Below are positions 15,651 to 23,828 of a stretch of DNA of 32,067 nucleotides, in pieces (position 1 is the first letter of the stretch; every line of letters begins with the position of its first letter). Both the position numbers and the translations under genes were made by a program. Origin of the DNA: CAZKDV01 sp964551645 (GTDB lineage: Bacteria; Bacteroidota; Bacteroidia; Bacteroidales; DTU049); NCBI GenBank assembly GCA_964551645.1, contig CAZKDV010000016.1, forward strand, positions 1-32,067. Reading direction: 5' to 3'. The notes beneath the pieces were generated by a model. That model had not been told where the DNA came from and did no database searches. It saw nothing but the letters and a program-made list of their open reading frames with translations.

Positions 15651-17486
15651 ATGAAAAGATTTTTTGTTTTTTATGTAGCTTTGTTTTTATCTAAAATTTT
15701 ATTTTCACAAGTAGAAATTCCTATTTCAAATGAAAAAGAATTTTATAATGGGAAATTTTATTATGTGCATGAAGTTCAAATTGGTCATACTGTATATTCT
15801 ATTGCAAAAGCATATAGTGTAACAGTTGAAGATGTATATACAGCAAATCCATTTTCGCGTGATGGAATTAAGTTAGGGCAATTTTTGCGTATTCCTATCA
15901 TGCAAGATGAAATAGAAACTCAAAATATTGATACTTTGCCACCTATAAAAAAGGAGTCATTGCATGATGTTATATTTTTATTACAATATTATGTTGAAGA
16001 AACAACAACAATCAAAGAAATTGCGAAGAAATATAATTTAGAAAAAAGCGAATTAATTGCATATAATCAGAATTACGCTAAAAAAGACAAAGTTCATAAG
16101 CAAAGTATAATTTATGTTCCGATAAAAGATAATGATATTATTACTGAGCAGTTGTTAATGATACCTAAAGTTCAAGGTTTATTGCTTGAAAAATATTTTG
16201 TTATCAAAAGTGAAACGCTATTTAGTATTTCCAGAAAATTTGGTTGTAGTGTTTCCGAATTACAGAAGTTTAATCCCAACATGAGTATGAGCTTGCGTGA
16301 AAATGAAGTTATTTGGGTTCCATCATTACAAAATAAATCTGAAATAGTTCAAAAAGTAGAAAATCAAACTAAGTGTGAACCTCTACAAAAACAAGCTGTA
16401 TATAATGTTGCACTATTAATCCCCTTGTATCTTAGCGAAGTTGAGAATATCAGCATTTCAAGTAAATCATCAAGTAATAGGGCACAATTCAAGTCTTTTA
16501 GCCATTTGCAGTTTTACGAAGGTTTTTTGCTTGCTTTAGAGAAAATTAATTTTCAAAATACACGAATTAACTTGAATGTTTATGATGTAGCTAATGATCC
16601 ATCGCAGATAACTGCATTAATTCAGAAAGGTTTGTTAGATGTAGATTTAATTATTGGTCCATTTTTTCAGTCAAGTTTAGAAGCATTACTGCCTTACGCA
16701 CAAAGAAAAAATATCCCGATAATTGATATGCTAACTTCAAGTAATTTGGATTTATCAAATAATCATTCAGATTTATTTTCAACATATCCGGGAGTTACAG
16801 TTCAGTTAGAAAATTTGCTAAGTCATCTTCAGTCAATACATTCGAATAAAAAAATAATAGTTATTTATCAAAATAATCAAAATGAAACTTCATTAGTTGA
16901 AAATTTAAAATTGATAAATAATAAATATCCCGACTTAAATATAAATTACCTTGATTATAGTGCTAATGGATATTCAGGACTAAAAAGTGTACTTGAGCGA
17001 AATACAGAAAATATTGTTGTGAGTTTTTCAACTCGCGAAGCATTTTTGAATAGTTTTCTAAGAAGTTTATATAACGATTTCTCCAAAAGTTCAATTACTC
17101 TTTTTGGAATGCTCACATGGCTGCGTTTTGAAAGTATTGATTTGAAATATTTAAATCATTTCAATACGCATTTTTATTCTTCTCAATTTGTTGATTATGA
17201 GTCAGATAATGTGTTGGAGTTTGTTGGTGCTTTTCAAGAAGATTATTATACAGACCCAAATCGTACTGCTTTTTTAGGATATGATGTTGCTTTGTTTTTT
17301 CTTACAGCATTATCTACTTATGGTGAAAATTTTAGTCAATGTATTAATGAAGTAAAAGTAGATTTATTATCAACAGGTTTTAACTTTAAAAAACAAGCTA
17401 ATAGCAATCATTTTCAAAATCATTATGTGCTTGTTTATGATATGGTTGATTTCGTTTTGAAAGATGCTAAAAGAGCTAAAAAGTAA
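15651..17486 (+). CDS. Triple-LysM protein with periplasmic-binding fold
   Basis: A 611-aa exported protein starting at ATG 15651; an upstream in-frame extension would overlap guaA. The N-terminus (1-20) is a signal peptide ending LFSQ. Three LysM-type peptidoglycan-binding repeats follow at about 38-82 (HEVQIGHTVYSIAKAYSV), 113-157 and 181-224. Residues 250-605 resemble a type 1 periplasmic-binding fold: VALLIPLYL, then FYEGFLLALEKIN, DLIIGPFFQSSLEALLPYA, and IPIIDMLTSSN. This is the fold of branched-chain amino-acid binding proteins and of LpoA, the outer-membrane activator of penicillin-binding proteins. Because the ligand domain is fused to LysM repeats and no ABC transporter is nearby, a cell-wall role seems more likely than nutrient uptake; that is inference. 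Confidence 0.85.
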   Translation: MKRFFVFYVALFLSKILFSQVEIPISNEKEFYNGKFYYVHEVQIGHTVYSIAKAYSVTVEDVYTANPFSRDGIKLGQFLRIPIMQDEIETQNIDTLPPIKKESLHDVIFLLQYYVEETTTIKEIAKKYNLEKSELIAYNQNYAKKDKVHKQSIIYVPIKDNDIITEQLLMIPKVQGLLLEKYFVIKSETLFSISRKFGCSVSELQKFNPNMSMSLRENEVIWVPSLQNKSEIVQKVENQTKCEPLQKQAVYNVALLIPLYLSEVENISISSKSSSNRAQFKSFSHLQFYEGFLLALEKINFQNTRINLNVYDVANDPSQITALIQKGLLDVDLIIGPFFQSSLEALLPYAQRKNIPIIDMLTSSNLDLSNNHSDLFSTYPGVTVQLENLLSHLQSIHSNKKIIVIYQNNQNETSLVENLKLINNKYPDLNINYLDYSANGYSGLKSVLERNTENIVVSFSTREAFLNSFLRSLYNDFSKSSITLFGMLTWLRFESIDLKYLNHFNTHFYSSQFVDYESDNVLEFVGAFQEDYYTDPNRTAFLGYDVALFFLTALSTYGENFSQCINEVKVDLLSTGFNFKKQANSNHFQNHYVLVYDMVDFVLKDAKRAKK

Positions 17487-17501
17487 GTTATTACACAGGA
17501 A

Positions 17502-17532
17502 ATTGCAGATTGATGAAAATACATTACTTTTG
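17502..17532 (+). promoter_or_regulatory. Promoter of the PglC-like gene, predicted leaderless
   Basis: ATTG (17502-17505), a 19-nt spacer, then TACTTTTG (17525-17532) match the Bacteroidota -33/-7 promoter. Only five T separate the -7 element from the ATG at 17538, so transcription would start at or within a base or two of the start codon. Confidence 0.65.
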
Positions 17533-17537
17533 TTTTT

Positions 17538-18143
17538 ATGATTTTTAATTCAGTTTGTAAGTTTTTGTTTGATAGAACATTTGCTTTCATAGCATTGCTA
17601 ATACTAAGTCCTGTTTTTTTAATCATATCATTATTGATATTAATTAAAGATGGAACTCCAATTTTATTTGTTCAAAAGCGAGTAGGAAGGAAAGGAAAGT
17701 TATTCAGAATGTTGAAATTTCGCACCATGACTAAAAACAATGAAAAAAACACAATAAGTGTGTTAGGTGATGTCAGAATAACCAAGTTGGGAGCTATACT
17801 AAGAAAATATAAGTTAGATGAATTGCCTGAGTTGATAAATGTGCTTATTGCTGAAATGAGTTTTGTTGGACCTAGACCTGATGTTCCGGGATATGCAGAT
17901 TTGTTGAAAGGAGAAAACAGAAAGATTTTAGAACTAAGACCGGGCATAACAGGTCCGGCTACATTAAAATATATAAATGAAGAAAAACTGCTTGCTACTG
18001 TTGATGACCCTATTAAATACAATGATGAAGTAGTTTTCCCCGATAAAGTAAAAATCAATCTCGAATATTATTATAATAATAATTTTTGGATTGATATGAA
18101 AATATTATTTACAACAATATTTAAGTTTGGCAAACATGAGTAA
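17538..18143 (+). CDS. PglC-like phosphoglycosyl transferase (sugar transferase)
   Basis: A 201-aa small monotopic phosphoglycosyl transferase that moves a phospho-sugar from a UDP-sugar onto undecaprenyl phosphate, priming glycan assembly on the inner leaflet of the cytoplasmic membrane. Visible features are the re-entrant membrane helix (about 12-36) with the Ser24-Pro25 break, KFRTM (60-64), the catalytic Asp94-Glu95 dyad in KLDELPEL, and GPRPD (111-115). The length matches the minimal PglC class rather than the longer WbaP/WcaJ class. It overlaps the following aminotransferase gene by 8 bp, which suggests one pathway. In Campylobacter the PglC substrate is UDP-diNAc-bacillosamine; the true substrate here is unproven. 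Confidence 0.92.
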   Translation: MIFNSVCKFLFDRTFAFIALLILSPVFLIISLLILIKDGTPILFVQKRVGRKGKLFRMLKFRTMTKNNEKNTISVLGDVRITKLGAILRKYKLDELPELINVLIAEMSFVGPRPDVPGYADLLKGENRKILELRPGITGPATLKYINEEKLLATVDDPIKYNDEVVFPDKVKINLEYYYNNNFWIDMKILFTTIFKFGKHE

Positions 18144-19269
18144 AAGAATTTATTTGTCGGCACCACACATGAGTGGCAATGAAATGAAGTATATCCAGCA
18201 GGCATTTGAACAAAATTGGATTGCTCCCATAGGTCCAAATGTAGATGGATTTGAAAAAGAATTAGCTGACTATATAGGTGTAAAGCATGTGGCTGCGGTT
18301 TCTTCAGGCACTGCCGCTATTCATCTTGCTTTAATCAATTTAGGTGTTGGTAGTGAAGATTTAGTGGCTGTTTCATCTCTTACATTTTCCGCTACTATTA
18401 ATCCAATTATTTACCAAAATGCTATTCCCGTTTTTATCGATTCTGAAAGAGAAACTTGGAATATGGATGCCCAATTATTGAGAGCTGCTATTGTTGATAA
18501 TTTAGATAAAGGTCGGAAAATTAAAGCAATTATTGTTGTGCATATTTATGGTATCCCAGCAAATATAAAAGAGATTCAAAAAATAGCCCAAGAGTTTGAA
18601 ATTCCGATAATTGAAGATGCAGCTGAATCATTCGGAAGTAAGTATGCAGGAGTGCAAACAGGTACATTTGGAGAAATGGGAATACTATCATTTAATGGTA
18701 ATAAAATAATCACTACTTCGGGCGGTGGTGCATTAATTTCAGATAATGAGGAGTATATTTCAAAAGCTCGTTTTTTTTCTACTCAAGCAAAAGATAATTT
18801 TCCGTTTTATCATCATACCAATATAGGATATAATTATAGAATGAGCAATGTTGTTGCTGGCATTGGTAGGGGGCAATTAGAGGTAATAGAAGATAGAATT
18901 TTAAGAAGAAGACAAATTTTCGATTTTTATAAATCATTTTTATCTGAATTTGAGGGTATTGATTTTGCAAAAGAAGCAGCGGCTTGTTACTCAAACCGAT
19001 GGCTAACCTGCATCACTATTTCACCAGATAAGTTTAACAACATTACAAATCATAAAGTAATGCAATATTTAGAAGAAAACCAGATTGAAACAAGATATGT
19101 GTGGAAACCAATGCACTTGCAACCTATTTTTGCACAATATCCAGCATATACAAATGGTGTTTCTGAAGACATATTCAATAAAGGATTGTGTTTGCCAAGT
19201 GGAAGTGGAATGACAGATGATGATTTATGTCGAATCAAAGAAACTTTAAAGAAACTATTGACGAATTAG
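18136..19269 (+). CDS. DegT/DnrJ/EryC1 sugar aminotransferase (PglE-like)
   Basis: A 377-aa PLP-dependent aminotransferase that adds an amino group to a keto-sugar nucleotide. ATG 18136 is used; an in-frame TTG at 18127 is less likely. Motifs seen are SSGTAAIHLAL (57-67), EDAAESFGS (160-168; Asp161 for the PLP pyridine nitrogen), and the Schiff-base lysine Lys190 in FNGNKIITTSGGG. The C-terminal RYVWKPMHLQP is typical of the family. The pairing with a PglC-like transferase, with overlapping reading frames, suggests synthesis and loading of a 4-amino-sugar such as bacillosamine. The required 4,6-dehydratase and acetyltransferase are not in the window. Confidence 0.92.
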   Translation: MSKRIYLSAPHMSGNEMKYIQQAFEQNWIAPIGPNVDGFEKELADYIGVKHVAAVSSGTAAIHLALINLGVGSEDLVAVSSLTFSATINPIIYQNAIPVFIDSERETWNMDAQLLRAAIVDNLDKGRKIKAIIVVHIYGIPANIKEIQKIAQEFEIPIIEDAAESFGSKYAGVQTGTFGEMGILSFNGNKIITTSGGGALISDNEEYISKARFFSTQAKDNFPFYHHTNIGYNYRMSNVVAGIGRGQLEVIEDRILRRRQIFDFYKSFLSEFEGIDFAKEAAACYSNRWLTCITISPDKFNNITNHKVMQYLEENQIETRYVWKPMHLQPIFAQYPAYTNGVSEDIFNKGLCLPSGSGMTDDDLCRIKETLKKLLTN

Positions 19270-19286
19270 TTTTTGCAATAAGGATG

Positions 19287-19859
19287 CTAATAAGTTTCTC
19301 TAATTAATTGTTCAATAATTTTTGGATAGTGCTCATATTCTAATGCATGAATTTTTGTTGCTAGAGAATCAGGTGTTTCATTTTTATCAAGTTTACAAGA
19401 TTGTTGAAAAATAATTTGTCCTTGGTCGTACTTACTGTTGACATAATGAATTGTAATGCCAGATATTTGCTCATTTGAATTTATTACAGTTTCATGAACT
19501 TTCATGCCATACATGCCCTTTCCTCCATATTTGGGTAGTAATGCAGGATGAATATTGATGATTTTATTGTCAAACTCACTAATTATTGACTGAGGCACTA
19601 GTTTTAAAAAACCTGCCAAAACTATAAAGCTAATATTATATTTTTTTAAAGTGTTCAGTAAATTAACTTCATCATCTTGTTGTTTTAGATTATTGATGTA
19701 AATGTCAACTTTTAAGAGTTTAGCTTTCTGAATCACAGCAGCTTTGGGATTGTTGGTAACAATAAGATTAACTCTAATTTCATTAGAGCTTTTGAAGTAT
19801 TTGGTAATGTTGAGAGCGTTGCTCCCTGTTCCTGAGGCAAATATAGCAATATGCTTCAT
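19287..19859 (-). CDS. purN: Phosphoribosylglycinamide formyltransferase
   Basis: A 190-aa cytosolic enzyme that transfers a formyl group from 10-formyltetrahydrofolate to GAR, the third step of purine synthesis. The N-terminal GTGSNALNI (10-18) binds the GAR phosphate. The catalytic triad is Asn102 and His104 (INIHPALLPKYGGKG) and Asp145 (YDQGQII). The Met-Tyr-Gly before VHETVI is the usual substrate loop. The length is normal. It converges with the aminotransferase gene (17 bp apart) and is divergent from acpP. A TTACTTTG element on the minus strand (19874-19881) lies 14 nt from the ATG, implying a very short leader. Confidence 0.95.
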   Translation of the reverse strand: MKHIAIFASGTGSNALNITKYFKSSNEIRVNLIVTNNPKAAVIQKAKLLKVDIYINNLKQQDDEVNLLNTLKKYNISFIVLAGFLKLVPQSIISEFDNKIINIHPALLPKYGGKGMYGMKVHETVINSNEQISGITIHYVNSKYDQGQIIFQQSCKLDKNETPDSLATKIHALEYEHYPKIIEQLIRETY

Positions 19860-19956
19860 TTAATTCTTTTTTTCAAAGTAACGAAATATTTCTAATATAA
19901 AAAGCAGTTTTAAGTTATTGATTATTAGTGTGCTATTTTTTATTATGATATTTTAT

Positions 19957-19987
19957 TTTGTCATTAAGAAAAAATGTACTTACTTTG
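19957..19987 (+). promoter_or_regulatory. Promoter of acpP-fabF-rnc
   Basis: TTTG (19957-19960), a 19-nt spacer and TTACTTTG (19980-19987) resemble the Bacteroidota -33/-7 promoter, with one mismatch from TAnnTTTG. The predicted start is near 19995, giving a leader of about 20 nt before the acpP ATG at 20017. The location favours that ATG over the longer reading frame. Confidence 0.6.
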
Positions 19988-20016
19988 CACTCCTAAAAAC
20001 CAAAAAAATAAATATT

Positions 20017-20253
20017 ATGTCAGACATTGCAGCAAGAGTTAAAGCTATCATTATTGATAAATTAGGAGTTGACGATGCAGAAGTTACTCCAGAAGCTAGC
20101 TTTACAAATGATTTAGGAGCGGATTCGCTTGATACTGTTGAACTTATCATGGAATTTGAAAAGGAATTTGACATTTCTATTCCAGATGATCATGCTGAAA
20201 AAATTGGCACAGTAGGCGACGCTACTTCTTACATTGAAAGTAATATTAAATAA
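20017..20253 (+). CDS. acpP: Acyl carrier protein
   Basis: A 78-aa carrier that holds growing fatty acyl chains on a 4'-phosphopantetheine arm. The attachment serine is Ser37 in GADSLDTVEL. The sequence is highly acidic and has the usual MSDIAARVKAIIIDKLGV start and VGDATSYIE ending. The frame stays open upstream to 19918, but that extension would run through the promoter, so ATG 20017 is chosen. fabF follows after 24 bp, the standard acpP-fabF-rnc order. Confidence 0.97.
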   Translation: MSDIAARVKAIIIDKLGVDDAEVTPEASFTNDLGADSLDTVELIMEFEKEFDISIPDDHAEKIGTVGDATSYIESNIK

Positions 20254-20277
20254 TATTAATTTTAAACAGTACACATT

Positions 20278-21531
<1,254 letters not shown>

Positions 21532-21532
21532 A

Positions 21533-21550
21533 ATGTTCGCATCAATTTGA
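21533..21550 (+). promoter_or_regulatory. Mini-ORF whose stop overlaps the rnc TTG start
   Basis: ATG TTC GCA TCA ATT TGA begins 2 bp after the fabF stop and encodes five residues. Its TGA (21548-21550) overlaps the rnc TTG (21547-21549) as TTGA. This resembles the ATGA arrangement used for re-initiation coupling. Translation of the mini-ORF is inferred only from the arrangement. Confidence 0.35.
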
Positions 21551-22323
21551 TAGCTAGCCGATTTTTTAAAGCGAAATTAACGCAAGAACAAATTGAATTA
21601 TCAAAAGCATTGTTTAATATTCTTGGTGTTAAAACGAAGAATATTTACATATATGAGTTAGCTTTTAGACATAAATCTGTTTCGGCTTATGCTAAAAGAG
21701 GACATCATGATTCGTATGAACGCCTTGAATTTCTTGGCGATGCTGTATTAGGTTTAATAATTGCAGATTATTTATTCAAAAAATTCCCTTTTAAAACAGA
21801 AGGTTTTTTAGCCGATTTGCGATCAAAAATAGTTTGCGGAAAAAATCTTAGTAGAATCTCACAAAAACTTGGATTTGATAATTTTATTGTTGTTCAGCAA
21901 AGTATGAATACATCTTCTGTTACAGATGATGTTTTTGAGGCAATACTCGGAGCTTTATATATAGATAAAGGGTATGAATATACGAAAAAACTTGTTTTAG
22001 ACCGAATAATAAATATCCATATTGATATTGAACAATTACTTGAAACAGAAACTAACTTTAAAAGTAGATTAATTGAGTGGGCGCAGAAGGAGAAAAATGA
22101 TACACAATTTCATTTGAAAGACACCAAGATAGTACAGTCTAAAAAACAATATTATGTAACAATAGAAGTTGATGGAGTGTTTATCGCAGAAGCAGTGCAT
22201 CAGTCAATTAAAGAAGCAGAACAACTTGCTGCCGAAAAAGCAATTGAGAAATTGAAAGAGATGAATTTATATTTATCAAAAGATAATTCGGAAGAAAATA
22301 CGGATAAGCAGATTAATGTTTAA
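21547..22323 (+). CDS. rnc: Ribonuclease III
   Basis: A 258-aa double-strand-specific endoribonuclease for rRNA and mRNA processing. The signature ERLEFLGDAVLG (59-70) and the second metal-site helix DDVFEAILGALYIDKG are intact. A C-terminal double-stranded RNA-binding domain (about 170-245) is recognisable by NFKSRLIEWAQK and EAEQLAAEKAIEKL. There is no ATG between the fabF stop and the conserved region, so the start must be non-ATG; TTG 21547 is the best candidate, with ATC 21541 possible. It is the last gene of the acpP-fabF-rnc unit and converges with ilvA, 22 bp apart. Confidence 0.94.
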   Translation: MIASRFFKAKLTQEQIELSKALFNILGVKTKNIYIYELAFRHKSVSAYAKRGHHDSYERLEFLGDAVLGLIIADYLFKKFPFKTEGFLADLRSKIVCGKNLSRISQKLGFDNFIVVQQSMNTSSVTDDVFEAILGALYIDKGYEYTKKLVLDRIINIHIDIEQLLETETNFKSRLIEWAQKEKNDTQFHLKDTKIVQSKKQYYVTIEVDGVFIAEAVHQSIKEAEQLAAEKAIEKLKEMNLYLSKDNSEENTDKQINV

Positions 22324-22345
22324 TAAGTGCTTATTTTATATAGTT

Positions 22346-23584
22346 TTATCGTAGTATTTCATATTTGAAATTGTATTTTCCAATTTCAGATGTAATAATT
22401 GAAAGTTGTTCGGTATCTTGAAGATTAAAAGTAATGATTATTTGAACATATCCAACAGGAACACTTGTAGTTGAACGCTCGTGATAAATATCATGCACGC
22501 TAGCTCTTACTTTATCTAAAATATCAAGTATCATTTTCAAATTTCCTGCTTTATCTGGAATTAAAACAGCAATTCTTGCACGATAGCCTTCATCCATAAC
22601 GCCTTTGTCAAGTATTTGTTCCAGAATGCTCATATTAATATTTCCACCACTTACAATTGGAACAACAACTTTATTTTTTACATTGATTTTGTTATATAAA
22701 ACGGCAGCTACAGCAACCACTCCGGCAGGTTCGCACAATATTTTTGCTCTCTGTAATAAAAGATAAGCAGTACGAACGATTTCAGAATCATTAACAACAA
22801 CAATATCATCAACATATTTTTTGACAATTTCATAATTTATATTGCCACATGATTTAATCGCAATACCGTCAGCAATAGTATCAACAGAGTTAAGTTTAAC
22901 AAGTTTATTTTGCTCAATTGAATCTTTCATACTATGCGCTCCATCAGCCTCAACTCCAATAATTTTTACATGTGGATTAATATGTTTTAATGCTATAGCA
23001 ATACCTGAAATTAGACCTCCACCTCCAATTGGGACAAAAACATATTCTAATTCGCGGCATTGTTCAAAGATTTCTAATCCAATAGTGCCTGCACCAGCAA
23101 TAATGTAGGGATCATTAAAAGGGTGTACAAAAGTTGCCATTGATTCATCTGCATATTCCATCGCTGAATTGCAAGCATCGTCAAAAGTTTTGCCACAAAG
23201 TTCAATTTCTGCTCCATAAGAGCGAGTGGCTACAACTTTAAGAGGAGGGGCAAATTCGGGCATGAAAACTTTGCTTTTTACATTGAGCTTAGTTGCAGCA
23301 TAAGCAACTCCTTGAGCGTGATTTCCTGCCGAAGCACATAAAACACCTCTTGATTTTTCTTCTTCGCTTAAATTATATATTTTATTGTATGCTCCTCTGA
23401 CTTTGAATGAACCAGTTTTTTGAAGGTTTTCAAGTTTTAAAAAAACTTTGGCTCCTGACATGCTTGAAAATGAATGACTCAGTTCAAGAGGAGTATATTT
23501 TGCTATAGTTTTTAATAAACTTTGTGCTTTGATTACATCAGATAGTTCAGGCACTTTTATTTCTTGTTCAGTGTGCGTACTCAT
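22346..23584 (-). CDS. ilvA: Threonine ammonia-lyase (threonine dehydratase)
   Basis: A 412-aa PLP enzyme that deaminates threonine to 2-oxobutanoate, feeding isoleucine synthesis. The PLP lysine is Lys61 in TGSFKVRGAYNK. SAGNHAQGVA and the phosphate-binding GGGGLISG follow. A single C-terminal ACT-like domain (about 330-412: IAVLIPDKAGNLKMILDIL) is present, as in the shorter threonine ammonia-lyases and unlike the roughly 510-aa enterobacterial IlvA. Allosteric behaviour cannot be read from this. It stands alone between convergent rnc and the divergent histidine kinase. A TATCTTTG -7 element lies 28 bp upstream. Confidence 0.93.
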   Translation of the reverse strand: MSTHTEQEIKVPELSDVIKAQSLLKTIAKYTPLELSHSFSSMSGAKVFLKLENLQKTGSFKVRGAYNKIYNLSEEEKSRGVLCASAGNHAQGVAYAATKLNVKSKVFMPEFAPPLKVVATRSYGAEIELCGKTFDDACNSAMEYADESMATFVHPFNDPYIIAGAGTIGLEIFEQCRELEYVFVPIGGGGLISGIAIALKHINPHVKIIGVEADGAHSMKDSIEQNKLVKLNSVDTIADGIAIKSCGNINYEIVKKYVDDIVVVNDSEIVRTAYLLLQRAKILCEPAGVVAVAAVLYNKINVKNKVVVPIVSGGNINMSILEQILDKGVMDEGYRARIAVLIPDKAGNLKMILDILDKVRASVHDIYHERSTTSVPVGYVQIIITFNLQDTEQLSIITSEIGKYNFKYEILR

Positions 23585-23612
23585 ATAGTTTTATTAGTTT
23601 TAAAAATTTGTA

Positions 23613-23620
23613 CAAAGATA
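23613..23620 (-). promoter_or_regulatory. -7 element for ilvA
   Basis: The minus strand reads TATCTTTG, an exact TAnnTTTG match, 28 bp before the ilvA ATG. It continues as TACAAATTTT, the same string that follows the -7 element of the 874-aa T9SS cargo gene. No clear -33 TTTG is seen. Confidence 0.55.
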
Positions 23621-23673
23621 TAAAAGAAGAAGAATGTATGAGGAATTTTCGATTATGAAATTTTTATTATTAC

Positions 23674-23683
23674 NNNNNNNNNN
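23674..23683. other. Assembly gap (10 N)
   Basis: Ten N lie in the 244-bp intergenic region between ilvA and the histidine kinase. Unlike the second gap, no obvious duplicated sequence flanks it, so its true size is unknown and a small gene could be missing here. Confidence 0.98.
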
Positions 23684-23724
23684 AAAAACTTAAATGTTAC
23701 ACTCGAAAAAGTTGCATTTACTAA

Positions 23725-23754
23725 TTGAACTTAGCTATTATTACAGAAGTTCAA
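23725..23754. repeat. 8-bp inverted repeat upstream of the histidine kinase
   Basis: TTGAACTT (23725-23732) and AAGTTCAA (23747-23754) are perfect complements with a 14-nt spacer, about 75 bp upstream of the kinase start. It could be an operator half-site pair. An arm this short can arise by chance in A/T-rich DNA. Confidence 0.3.
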
Positions 23755-23828
23755 ATAATAAATGTAAGTATTTTTTTTTGATTGAGAAAATATTTCTAAT
23801 TTTATTCGCAATTTCATAATGTTTTGAA

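Noticed and set aside
22321..22340. Short near-palindrome AATAAGTGCTTATT between rnc and ilvA as a terminator
   Set aside because: The stem is only 5 bp with a 4-nt loop and there is no clear T run right after it; too weak to call.
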